A DNA stretch of 64,000 nt from Mercurialis annua (taxonomy: Eukaryota > Streptophyta > Magnoliopsida > Malpighiales > Euphorbiaceae), in the NCBI RefSeq assembly GCF_937616625.2, contig NC_065570.1, forward strand, positions 35,099,665-35,163,664, given 5' to 3'. Below the pieces are notes generated by a model. It searched no databases and was not told where the DNA came from. It saw only the letters and a list, made by a program, of their open reading frames with translations. Made by a program: the position numbers and the translations under genes. Below, piece after piece: positions 1 through 11,765 of the stretch (positions are counted from its first letter, which is position 1; every line of letters starts with the position of its first letter).

Positions 1-1344
1 GTGTTGCCACCACATGACACCTTTCATGTTGTGACATCACATAGGTGACATCATATAGGAGATGTCATCATATGACATCACATATATGACATAAGCTTAT
101 CTCATTACATCATCACCATGACATCATTTTTCCATTACTTATGATTAGTGATTTAACTATTATTAAATACACTAATTAAGTACTTAAGTTTTTTAATCAT
201 AAAACTTGGGTAAAATATAATTAGGTTCCTACTAATTTATAACTCTTATAAATTAGTCCCTAATTGACTTGGACATGGTACTGTTAGGTTCCTACTAATT
301 TATAACTCTTACAAATTAGTCCCTAATTTGCACTTGTTTTTCATCTTAGATTAATTTCCGAGATATGCTAGTATCTATATGAAATCGATCTTTCGTAAAC
401 TCAATCGGTTGCACACTCTATTGTATGTGACTAACTAGGTTCACATCTATATGGCAACGAGTGTCATAAGAAACGCCTTTCTTATATTATATAATTAAAT
501 CCCATTTAATTATTAATTCTCGTAGATCGAGAGTGACGTCTAGCAACATATCACGACCCCCAAATAGAGATGAATGTTTCGATGCATTCTTTATGAACCA
601 ATGTTCATAATATCGTACACTCAAAATTCCCTTCATCTAATATTCTGACCTCATCTCTCAATTCTAATTCTTGATAAATATGAATTCTACTAGAAATAAC
701 TTTCTAAGTAAGTAATATACACCTGCGCATGTTTTATCATGGTTAGGTTATAGAATCTTGTCTCCGTTCATCCAGAGTGATGAATCCTTTCTAGGTTAAA
801 CCCCTATCTCCATATACAACTAACTAGAGCCAACACACCCCGCGTCCCTAGCTCATGAAAGATCTAGGGTTAAGGAGCATCAAACTCTAATCACCTATAT
901 ACAAGATAGTGTCACTGCAAGTCGAAGGACATATGTACAATTATGAACTAGATGACATTAAATTGACTTTGATGAATTACCATGTATAAGTCATCTAGCG
1001 TCACTTGTTCGACTCATTCAACACCTTGAGTGTCCACATGTTTATTTTGATACCCATCAAGTAGTATGAGACTCACTACTTCCTATAATTAGTAACTCTT
1101 TACTAATCAGGAGAATAAATAGAGGTGACGATCTTTCCAGGATAATGCGATGCCCTTATTCGCAGGACCCCATCGATCGTGAACGGTTATTTAGATCACT
1201 TGTATAATAGAATCTGTCACTCATATTCTTAACACCTTAAGAATAGATTCTATCACAATGTAATAAGGACAATACGTAATAAATCAACACTTAGTTCAAA
1301 TAAAACATATATATCTTTGCCATTGGGATTAGTTACTACTAACA
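1..1344 (-). mobile_element. Partial long LTR-like sequence cut by window edge
   Basis: No coding capacity is seen. Read on the minus strand, the block would begin TGTTAGTAGTAACTAATCCC at 1344, directly where the satellite stops, which is a plausible LTR 5' end. At its far end (plus 1-12) it contains GTGTTGCCACCA. The complement of this, TGGTGGCAACAC, recurs at 61769-61780, just upstream of a TATA-box region, so 1-1344 may be the U3 part of the same LTR family. Positions 25-110 hold short repeats of a GACATCA(C/T)AT motif. The assignment is inference; a terminal-repeat partner or TSD cannot be seen because the element leaves the window. Confidence 0.42.
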
Positions 1345-4300
1345 AAGTGACGCAAGATCAATATGGCGCATCTCAAGTCTCTTTAACGCGTTGTTTCGGT
1401 TACCATACTTATGCCGCGTCACAAGTCTCTCTAACTCGTCGTTCCGATTACCTAAGCATGCTTAAGTTATATTATGCAAAGTGTGCGTGAAAAGTGACGC
1501 TAGATTAGTATGGCGCGTCTCAAGTCTATTTAACGGGTCGTTTTGATTACCATGTTTATGTCGCGTCACAAGTCTCTCTAAAGCGTTCCAATTACCTAAG
1601 TATGGTTAGGTTATATTACGCAAAGTGTGTGTGAAAATTACAATAGATTAGTATGTTGCGTCTCAAGTCGATTTAACTCTTAGTTCCGATTACCTAAGCA
1701 TGGTTAGGTTATATTACGCAAAGTGTGCGTGAAAAGTGACGCTAGATTTGTATGTCGCTTCTCAAGTCTCTCTAACACGTCGTTCCTATTACCTAAGCAT
1801 GGTTAGGTTATATTACGCAAAATGTGGGTGAAAACTGACGCTAGATTAATATGTCGCGTCTCAGGTCTCTCTAACGCGTCGTTACGATTTCCTAAGCATG
1901 GTTAGGTTATATTACGCAAAGTGTGCGTAAAAAGTGACGCTAGATTAGTATTACGCGTCTCAAGTCTCTTTAACGCTTCCTTTTGATTACCATGCTTATG
2001 TCGCGTCACAAGTCTCTCTAACTCGTCGTTCCTATTACCTAATGTTAGGTTGTATTACGCAAAGTGTGCCTGAAAAATGACAATAGATTAGTATGTTGCG
2101 TCTCAAGTCTATTTAGCGCGTCGTTCAAATTACCTAAGCATGGTTAGGTTGTATTACGAAAAGTGCGCGTAAAAAATGACAATAGATTAGTATGTTGCGT
2201 CTCAATTCTCTTTAACGCGTTGTTCAAATTACCTAAGCATGGTTAGGTTATTTTACGTGAAGTGTGTGTGAAAGGTGATGCTAGATTAGTATGTCGCGTC
2301 TCATGTATCTGCAATGCGTCGTTCCGATTACCTAAGCATGGTTAGGTTATATTACGCAAAGAGTGCGTGAAAAGTGACACTAGATTAGTATGTTGTGTCT
2401 CAAGTCTCTTTAATGTGTCGTTCCAATTACCAAAGCATGTGCGTGAAAAGTGACGCTAGATTAGTATGTCGAGTCTCAAGTCTCTCTAACCCGTCGTTCC
2501 AATTACATAAGCATGGTTAGGTTATATTACACAAAATTTGCGTGAAAAGTGGAGCTAGATTAGTATGTCGCGTCTCAAGTCTCTCTATCGCGTCGTTCTG
2601 ATTTCCTAAGCATGGTTAGGTTATATTACGCAAAGTGTGCGTAAAAAGTGACGCAAGATTAGTATTACACGTCTCAAGTCTCTTTAACACTCGTTTTGAT
2701 TACCATACTTATGTCGCGTCACAACTCTCTCTAACTTAGATTAATTAAGCATGGTTAAGTTATATTACGCATAGTGCGCGTGAAGAATGACAATAGATTA
2801 TTAGTATGTTGCATCTCAAGTTTATTTAATGCATCGTTCCGATTACCTAAGCATGGTTGGGTTGTATTACGCAAAGTGTGCCTGAAAAATGACAATAGAT
2901 TAGTATATCGCGTCTCAAGTCTATTTTACGCGTCGTTCCGATTACCTAATTATGGTTAGGTTCTATTACGCAAAGTGTTAGTGAAAAATGACAATAGATT
3001 AGTATATCGCGTCTCAAGTCCATCTAACGCGTCGTTCCGATTACCTAAGCGTGGTTAGGTTATATTACACCAAGTGCGCGTAAAAAGTGACGCTAGATTA
3101 GTATGTCGCCTCTCATGTCTCTTTAACGCGTCATTTCGATTCCATGCTTCTGTCTTGTCAGAAGTCTCTCTAACACGTCGTTCCGATTACCTAAGCATGG
3201 TTAGGTTATATTACGCAAAGGTTGCATATAAAGTAATAATAGATTATTATGCCGCGTCTCAAGTCTCTTTAACGCGTCGTTCCGATTACCTAAGCATGGT
3301 TAGATTATATTACGCAAAGAGTGCATGAAACATGATGCTAGATTAGTATGTCGCATCTCAAGTCTCTCTAGCGCGTTGTTCCGATTACCTAAGCACGGTT
3401 AGGTTATTACCCAAAGTGTGCTTGAAAAGTGACACGAGATTAGTATGTCGCATCTCAAGTCTCTTTAAAGCGTTGTTCTTATTACCTAAGCATGGTTAGG
3501 TTAATATTACGCAAGGTGTGCGTGAAAAGTGACGCTAGATTAGTATGTCACGTCTCAAGGCTCTTTTACGCGTCGTTCCGATTACCTAAGCATGGTTAGG
3601 TTATATTACGCAAAGTGTGCGTGAAAAGTCACAATAGATTAGTATATCGCGTCTCAAGTCTCTTTAACGCATCGTTCCTATTACCTAAGAATGGTTAGGT
3701 TAGAATACGCAAAGTGTGCGTGAAAGATGACGCTACATTAGTATGCCTCTTTGCAAATCTCTTTAACGCATTATTCCCATTACCTAAGCATGGTTAGGTT
3801 ATATTACGCAAAGTATGCGTAATAAGTGACGTTAGATTAGTTTGTCGTGTCTCAAGTATTTTTAACGCGTCGTTCTGATTACCTAAGCATGGTTAGGTTA
3901 TATTACGCAAAGTATGCGTAAAAAGTGACGCAAGATTACTATGTCGCATTACAAGTCTCTTTAATGCGTAGTTTCGATTCCGTGCTTATGTCGCGACACA
4001 AGTCTCTCTAACGCGTCGTTCCGATTACTTAAGCATGGTTAGGTTATACTACGCATAATATGCTTGAAAAATGACAATGGATTAGTATGTCGCGTCTCAA
4101 GTCTATCTAACACGTCGTTACAATTACATAAACATTGTTACGTCATATTATGCAAAGTGTGCGTAAAAAGTGACGCTAGATTAGTAATTCGCGTCTCAAG
4201 TCTCTTTAACGCATCATTTCGATTACCATGCTTATGTCACGTCAAAAGTCTCTCTAACGCGTTGTTCTGATTACCTAAGCATGGTTAGGTTATATTACGC

Positions 4301-6819
4301 AAAGCGTGTGTGAAAAGTAACAATAGATTAGTATGTCGCGTCTCAAGTCTCTTTAACGCGTCGTTCCGATTACCTAAGCATGGTATAATTATATTACGCA
4401 AAGAGTGCGTGAAAAGTGACGCTGGATTAGTATGTCGCGCCTAATGTCTCTTTAACACGTCATTCCGATTACCTAGGCATGGTTAGGTTATATTACACAA
4501 AGTGTGCGTAAAATGTGACGCTAGATTAGTATGTCGCGTCGAAAGTCTCGGTAACGCGTCGTTCCGATTACCTATGCATGGTTAGGTTATATTACGCAAA
4601 GTGTATGTGAAAAGTGACGCTAGATTAGTAAGTCGCGTCTCAGGTCTGTTTAACCCGCTGTTCCGATTACCTAATCAAGGTTAGGTTATTTTACATAAAG
4701 TGTGTGTAAAAAGTTACGCTAAATTAGTATGTCGCGTCTAAAGTCTCATCAACGCGTCGTTTCAATTACCATGCTTATCTCGCGTCAGAAGCATATAGCG
4801 TGTTCTGATTACCTAAGCATGCTTAGGTTATATTACACAAAGTGTGCGTGAAAAGTAACAATAGATTAGTATATCGCGTCTCAAGTCTATTTAACACGTC
4901 GTTACTATTACTTAATCATGGTTAGGTTATAATACGCAAAGTGTGCGTGAAAAGTGATGCTAGATTAGTATGTCTCGTCTGGAGTCTCTTTAACGCGTCT
5001 AGGTTATATTACGCAAGGTGTGCCTGAAAAGTGACGCTAGATTAGTATGTCCTATCTCAAGATTGTTTAACGCGTCGTTCCGATTACCTAAGCATGGTTA
5101 GGTTATATTACTCAACGAGTGCGTGAAAGTGATGCTAGATTAGTATGTCGCGTCTCAAGTCCCTTTAACGCGTTGTTTCAATTACCATGCTTATGTCGCG
5201 TGACAAGTCTCTCTAACGCGTTGTTCTGATTACCAAAGTATTGTTAGGTTATATAACGCAAAGTGTGCTTGAAAAATGAGAATAGATTAGCATGTCACTT
5301 CTCAAGTCTATTTAATGCGTCGTTCTGAATACCGAAGCATGGTTAGGTTATATTACACGAAGTGTGCGTGAAAAGTGACGCTAGATTACTATGTCGCGTC
5401 TCAATTCTCTTTAACGCGTTGTACTGATTACCTAAGCATGGTTAGGTTGTTCTACGCAAAGTGTGTGTAAAAAGTGACGCTAAAATAGTATGGCGCGTCT
5501 CAAGTCTCCTTAATGTGTCTTTTAGATTACCATGCTTATGTCGCGTTACAAGTATCTCTAACGCGTGGTTCTGATTACTTAAGCATGGTTAAGTTATATT
5601 AAGCAAAGTGTGTATAAAAAACAATTGATTAGTATGTCGCGTCTCAAGTCTATTTGACCCGTAGTTCCGATTACCTAATCATGGTTAGGTTATATATCGC
5701 AAAGTGTGCGTGAAAAGAGAAACTAGATTAGTATGTCGCGTCTCAATTCTCTTTAACGCTTCATTCCGATTGCCTAAGCATGGCTAGGTTATAGTACGCA
5801 ACGAGTGCGTCAAAAGTGTCGCTAGATTAGTATGTCGCGTCTCAAGCCTCTTTAACGCGTAGTTCTGATTACCTAATCATGGTTAGGTTTTATTACGTCA
5901 AGTGTGTGTGTAAAGTGACGCTAGATTCGTATGTCGCGTCTCAAGGCTCTTTAACGCGTCGTTCCGATTACCTAAACATGGTTTAGGTTATATTACGCAA
6001 GGTGTGCGTGAAAAGTGGCGCTAGTTTAGTATGTCCTGTACTAAGGCTCTTTAACTCGTCGTTCCAATTACTTAAGCATGGTTAGGTTATATTACGCAAA
6101 GTGTGTGTGAAAAGTGACACTAGATTAGTATGTCACGTCTCAAGGCTTTTTAACGCGTCTTTCCGATTACCTAAGCATGGTTAAGTTATATTACGCAACG
6201 AGTGCGTGAAAAGTGACGCTAGATTAGTATGTTGCATCTCAAGTCTCTTTAACGCGTCGTTTGGATATCCTAAGCATTGTTAGGTTATATTACGCAAAGT
6301 GTGCGTGAAAAGTGACGCTAGATTAGTATATCGCGTCTCAATTCTCTTTAACGCGTTTTTTTTATTACCTAAGCATGGTTAGGTTACATAACGCAAAAAG
6401 TGCGGTAAATGTGACGCTAGATTATTATATCGCGTCTGAAGTCTCTTTAATGCATCGTTCCGATTACCTACGCATGGTTAGGTTATATTATGCAAAGTGT
6501 GTGTGAAAGAGTGACGCCAGATTAGTATGTCGCGTCTCAAGTCTCTTTAACGCGTCGTTCGGATTACCTAAGCATGGTTAGGTTATATGACGCAAAGTGT
6601 ACGTAAAAAGTGACGCTAGATTAGTATGGCGCTTCTTAAGTCTATCTAACGCGTCGTTCCGATTACCTAAGCATGTTTAGGTTATATTATGCAAAGTCTG
6701 CGTGAAAAGTGACGCTAGATTAGTATGTTTCGTCTCAACTCTCTTTAACGCCTCATTCCGATTATGTATGCATGATTAGTTATATTATGCAAGGTGTGCA
6801 TGAAAAGTGACGCTAGATT
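1345..6819 (+). repeat. Satellite array, 99-bp monomer with 48-bp short variant (block 1)
   Basis: Head-to-tail tandem repeat with a monomer of about 99 bp. Landmarks in order are GATTACCTAAGCATGG, TTAGGTTATATTACGC, AAAGTGTGCGTGAAAAGTG, ACGCTAGATTAGTATGTCGC, GTCTCAAGTCTCTTTAACG and CGTCGTTCC. Full monomers alternate irregularly with a 48-bp monomer that lacks the middle and reads GATTACCATGCTTATGTCGC then GTCACAAGTCTCTCTAACG. The short form has its own diagnostic bases (GTCACAAG, CTCTCTAA), so it is a separate subfamily and not a set of random deletions. Copies differ by point changes and small indels. Both lengths are multiples of three, which is why short spurious ORFs arise here. The array starts immediately after the LTR-like block. 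Confidence 0.95.
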
Positions 6820-7083
6820 GATACCAATTAGAGAGATACCAAATTAGAGATACGACTTAGAGATACGACGATAAACCTTAACATATTACATGTATGACTA
6901 GCCAGGATCACAGCCTCTCCGTAGGCATTTTATCAACCGGCCTGTCCTCTTAGTATCTGTTGAAATTTATCGCATTACCATGTTTATGACACAAGGTTTT
7001 TATTCACAGGATCCTCAGGAGAGGCAAGTGAAGAGCATACCCTTAATGTCTTTTATGGCTGGATATGAAGAGAAACAAACATA
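6820..7083. other. Unidentified non-satellite insertion within the satellite
   Basis: Satellite sequence breaks off after GACGCTAGATTG and resumes with CGATTACCTAAGCATGG. The segment between starts with short GAGATAC-type repeats (about 6827-6860), then has a more complex and GC-richer stretch. It also contains a satellite-like piece near 6974-6995 (ATTACCATGTTTATGACACAAG with one base change from the short monomer's start), so it may be a mosaic. I do not recognise the source. An organellar fragment is possible given the ycf2 insert elsewhere in the array, but I see no protein match. Confidence 0.5.
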
Positions 7084-10000
7084 TATAACGATTACCTAAG
7101 CATGGTTTGGTTATATTATGCAGAGTTTTCGTGAAAAGTAACGCTGGAATAGTATGTCGTGTCTCAAGTCTATTTAACGCGTCATTCCGTATACCTAAGC
7201 ATGGTTAGGTCATATTAGGCAAAGTGTGCCTGATAAGCGACGCTAGATTAGTATGTCGCGTCACAAGTCTCTTTAACGCGTCGTACCGATTAACTAAGCA
7301 TGGTTATAATATATTACGCAAAGTGTGCGTAAAAAGTAACGCTAGATTAGTATGGCGCATCTCAAGTCTCTTTAGCGCTTCATTTTGATTACCATGCTTA
7401 TGTCGCGTCACAAGTCTCTTTAACTCCGATTACCTAGGCATGGTTTGGTCATATTATGCAAAGTGTGCTTGAAAAAAGACAATTGATTAGTATGTCGTGT
7501 CTCAATTCAGAAGTCTATTTGACGCGTAGTTCCGATAACCTAATCATGGTTAGGTTATATTACGCAAAGTCTGCGTTAAAAGTGAAACTAGATTAATATG
7601 TCGTGTCTCAATTCTCTTTAATGCGTTGTTCCGATTACCTAAGCATGATTATGTTATATTACGCAAAGAGTTTGCGAAAAGTGACGCTAGATTAATATGT
7701 CCCTTCTTAAGTCTCTTTTACGCGTCGTTCCGGTTACCTAAGTATGGTTAGGTGATATTACACAAAGTGTGCGTGAAAAGTTACACTAGATTAATATGTC
7801 CCGTCTTAAGTCTCTTTTACGCGTCGTTTCGATTACCTAAGCATGGTTAGGTGATATTACACAAAGTGTGCGTGAAAAGTTACACTAGATTAGTATGTCG
7901 TGTCTCAAGTCTCTTTGACGCGTCGTTCCGACTTGAATATGGTTAGGTTACATTACGCAAGGTGTGCGTAAAAAGTGACGTTTGATTAGTATGTCATGTA
8001 TCAAGATTTTTTAACTCGTCGTTCTAATTACCTAAGCATGGTTAGTTTATATTACGCAAGGTGTGCGTGAAAAGTGACGCTAGATTAGTATGTCCCGTCT
8101 TAAGTCTCTTTTACGCGTCGTTCCGATTACCTAAGCATGGTTAGGTGATATTACACAAAGTGTGCGTGAAAAGTTACACTAGATTAGTATGTCGTGTCTC
8201 AAGTCTCTTTGACGCGTCGTTCCGACCTGAATATGGTTAGGTTACATTACGCAAGGTGTGCGTAAAAAAGTGACGTTTGATTAGTATTTCATGTATCAAG
8301 GCTTTTTAACTCGTCGTTCTAATTACCTAAGCATGGTTAGGTTATATTACGCAAGGTGTGCGTGAAAAGTGACGCTATATTTGTATGTAACATCTCAAGG
8401 CTTTTTATTGTGTCTTTCCTATTACCTAAGCATGGTTAGGTTATACTACGCAACGAGTGCGTGAAAAGTGATGCTAGATTAGTATGTCGCGTCTCAAGTC
8501 ACTTTAACACGTCGTTTGGATTACAATGCTTGTATCGCGTCTCAAGTCTCTTTAACGCGTCGTTTGGATTACCATGCTTATATCGCGTCAAAAATCTCTC
8601 TAACGCGTTGTTCTGATTACATGGTTAGGTCATATTTCCCAAATTATGCATTAAAAGTAACAATAGATTAGTATATCGCGTCTCAAGTCGATTTAACGCG
8701 TCGTTCCGCTTCCCTAAGAATGGTTAGGTTATATTACGCGAAGTGTGCCTGAAAAGTGACTCTAGATTAGTATGTCGTGTCTCCATTCTCTTTAATGTGT
8801 TGTTCCTATTACCTAAGCATGGTTAGGTTATATTACACAATGAGTGCGTGAAATGTGATGCTAGATTAGTATGTCGGGTTTCAAGTCTCTTTAACGTGTC
8901 ATTCTGATTACCATGCTTATGTCGCGTCACAAGTCTCTCTAACGCGTCGTTCTGATTACCTAAGCATGGATAGGTTATATTATGCAAAGTGTGCGTGAAA
9001 AGTAACAATAGATTAGTATATCAATCTGAAGTAGATTTAACACGTTGTTCCGATTACCTATGAATGGCTAGGTTATATTACGCAAAGTGTGCGTAAAAAA
9101 GTGACGCTATATTAGTATGTCGCGTATATTACGCAACGAGTGCGTGAAAAGTGACGCTAGATTAGCGTGTCGCGTCTCAAGTCTCTTTAACGCGTCGTTC
9201 CGATTACATGATTGTTAGGTTATATTATACAAAGTGTGCGTGAAAAGTGACGCTACATAAGTATGTCGCGTCTTAAGTCTCTCTTTAATGTGTGGTTACG
9301 ATTGCCTAAGCATAGTTAGCTTATATTACACAAGGTGTGCGTGAAAAGTAACGCAAATTAGTATGTCACGTCCTAAGGCTGTTTAACGCGTCGTTCCGAT
9401 TACCTAAGCATAGTTATATTATATTACGCAATGTGTGTGTGAAAAGTGACGCTAGATTAGTAGGACGCGTCTCAAATCTCTCTAACGCGTCGTTTCGACT
9501 ACCATGCTTATGTCGCCTCACAAGTCTCTCTAACGCGTCATTCTAGTTATCTAAGCATGGTTAGGTTATATTACGCGAAGTGTGAGTTAAAAGTGACGCT
9601 AGATTAGTATATCGCCTCACAAGTCTCTTTAACGCATCGTTCCGATTACCTAAGCATGGTTAGGTTATATTCGCAAAGTGTGCGTGAAAAGTGACGCTAG
9701 ATTAGTATGTTGTGCCTCAAGTCTCTTTAACGCATCATTGCGATTAACCTAAGCATTGTTATGTTATATTACGGAAAGTGTGCGTAAAAAATGACGCTAG
9801 ATTATTAGTAGGGCGCGTCTAAATTCTCTTTAACGCGTCGTTTCGTTTACCATGCTTATGTCGCGTCACAAGTCTCTCTAACGCGTGGTTTTGATTACTT
9901 GAGCATGGATAGGTTATATTACGCGAAGTGTCCTTGAAAAGTGACGCTAGATTAATATGTCGCGTCTCGATTATGTAGTGCACGTTTTTTCGATTACCTA

Positions 10001-11465
10001 AGCATGGTTAGGTTATATTATGCAAAGTGTGTGTGAAAAAAGACAATTAATTAGTATGCGTCGTTCCGATAACCAAATCATGGTTAGGTTACATTACGCA
10101 AAGTAAACATGAAAAGTGACGATAAATTAGTATGTCGCGTCTCAATTCTATTTAACGCATTGTTCCGATTACCTAAGTATGGTTAGGTTATATTACGCAA
10201 AGAGTGCGGAAAAGAGACGCTAGATTAATATGTCAGGTCTCAAGTCTGTTTAACGCGTCGTTCCGATTACCTAAGCATGGTTAGGTTATATTATGCAAAG
10301 TTTGCGTAATAAATGACGCTAGATTAGTTTATCACGTCTCAATTCTCTTTAACGCGTTGTTCTGATTACCTAAGCACAGTTAGGTAATATTACGCAAAGT
10401 GTGCGTAATAAGTGACGCTAGATTAGTATGTCGCGTCTCAAGTCTCTTTAACGCGTCGTTCCGATCACCTATGCATTGTTAGGTTATATTACACAAAGTA
10501 TGCGTGAAAAGTGATGCTAGATTAGTATGTCGTGTGTCAAGTCTCTTTAATGCGTCGTTCCGATTACCTAAGCATGGTTAGGTTATATTACGCAAGGTGT
10601 GCGTGAAAAGTGACGCTAGATTAGTATGACACATCTCAAGGGTGTTTAACGCGTCGTTCCGACTACTTAATCATGGTTAGGTTATATTACGCAATGTGTG
10701 CGTGAAAAGTGACGCTAGATTAGTATGCCGCGTCTCATGTCTCTTTTAACGCGTTATTTCGAATACCATGTTTCTGTAGCGTTACAAGTCCCTCTTACGC
10801 GTCGTTTCGATTACCTACGCATGGTTAGGTTATATTACGCACAGTGTGCGTAATAAATGACGCTAGATTAGTATGTCGCGTCTCAGGTCTCTTTAATGCG
10901 TCGTTCTGATTACCTACATGGTTAGGTTATATTATGCAAAATGTGCGCGAAAAGTTACGCTAGATTAGTATGTCATGTTTCAAGTCTCTTTAACGCGTTG
11001 TTCCGATTAACTAAGCATGGTTAGGTTATGTTACAAAAAGTGTGCATGAAAAGTGACGCTAGATTAGTATGTCGCGTCTCAAGTCTCTTTAACGCATCGT
11101 TTCGATTACCAGGCTTATTTCTTGTGACAATTCTCTTGAACGCGTCTTTCCGATTACCTAAGTATGGTTAGGTTATATTAAGCAAGGTGTGCTTGAAAAG
11201 TGACGCTAAATTTGTATGTCGCGTCTCAAGTCTCTCTAACGCATCGTTCCTATTTCCTAAGCATGGTGAGGTTATATTACGCAAAGTGTGCGTGAAAAGA
11301 GAAGCTAGATTAGTACGCCGCGTCTCAAGTCTCTCTAATGCGTCGTTCTGATTTCTGAGCATGGTTAGGTTATATTACGCAAAATGTGCGAAAAAAGTGT
11401 CGCTGGATTAGTACTACGCCTCTCAAGTCTCTATAACGCGTCGTTTCGATTACCATGCTTATGTC
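7084..11465 (+). repeat. Satellite array, 99/48-bp monomers (block 2)
   Basis: Same satellite and orientation as the first block. There is evidence of local segmental amplification: a multi-monomer stretch around 7780-8010 (containing ACACAAAGTGTGCGTGAAAA, then CGTTCCGACTTGAATATGG) recurs around 8090-8300 with nearly the same private variants, so copies were duplicated as groups of monomers. Short 48-bp monomers are seen near 7385, 8525-8600, 8910, 9505, 9850, 10765, 11105 and 11455. The block ends inside a short monomer after GCTTATGTC, where plastid DNA begins. Confidence 0.95.
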
Positions 11466-11650
11466 AGAGAAAAAAGAACGAATAGATCTTGTAGGATTCC
11501 CAAGAAATTCTTTGATTTCTTCTAGAAGAAGATGATTATTCATCTCCTTCTCACCTTCCGTGAATAGCCGGAACATTGAGGAATATCCAGAAAGGCATTT
11601 AAGGAATCGGTCTGATTCTATCTCTATTCGTTCCGTTTGAAGGAAGGAAG
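11466..11650 (-). pseudogene. ycf2: Nuclear plastid DNA insert: fragment of chloroplast ycf2
   Basis: The minus-strand reading frame through this insert encodes [52 protein letters not shown] and FFSD, which I recognise as a conserved internal stretch of the plastid protein Ycf2. Only about 62 codons are present out of more than 2000, with no start or stop of its own, so it is a non-functional NUPT. It interrupts a 48-bp satellite monomer: the left flank ends GCTTATGTC and the right flank resumes GCGTCACAAGTCTCTC. No target duplication is visible. The left junction shares GAC(A) between plastid and satellite on the minus strand, which fits end-joining with microhomology. Some residues differ from the typical plastid protein (for example LLLEEI where LLPEEI is usual), consistent with nuclear drift. 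Confidence 0.9.
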
Positions 11651-11765
11651 GCGTCACAAGTCTCTCTAACCCGTCGTTCCGATTACCTAAGCATGTTTAG
11701 GTTATATTACGCAACCTGTGCGTGAAAAATGGCAAATAGATTAGTATGTCGTTTCTCAAGTCTAT
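11651..11765 (+). repeat. Satellite remnant between plastid insert and LTR
   Basis: The satellite resumes with GCGTCACAAGTCTCTC and runs through about one more monomer to CTCAAGTCTAT, where the Tekay-like LTR starts with TGTAATACCC. It shows that the plastid DNA and the LTR were separate insertions into the same array. Confidence 0.9.

Noticed and set aside
2774..4270. Short ORFs with repeated residues in the satellite (also near 8823, 11168, 18375, 19526)
   Set aside because: Monomer lengths of 99 and 48 bp are multiples of three, so chance open frames repeat the same residues (SSLFNASFRLP). Copies are broken at random and no domain is present.
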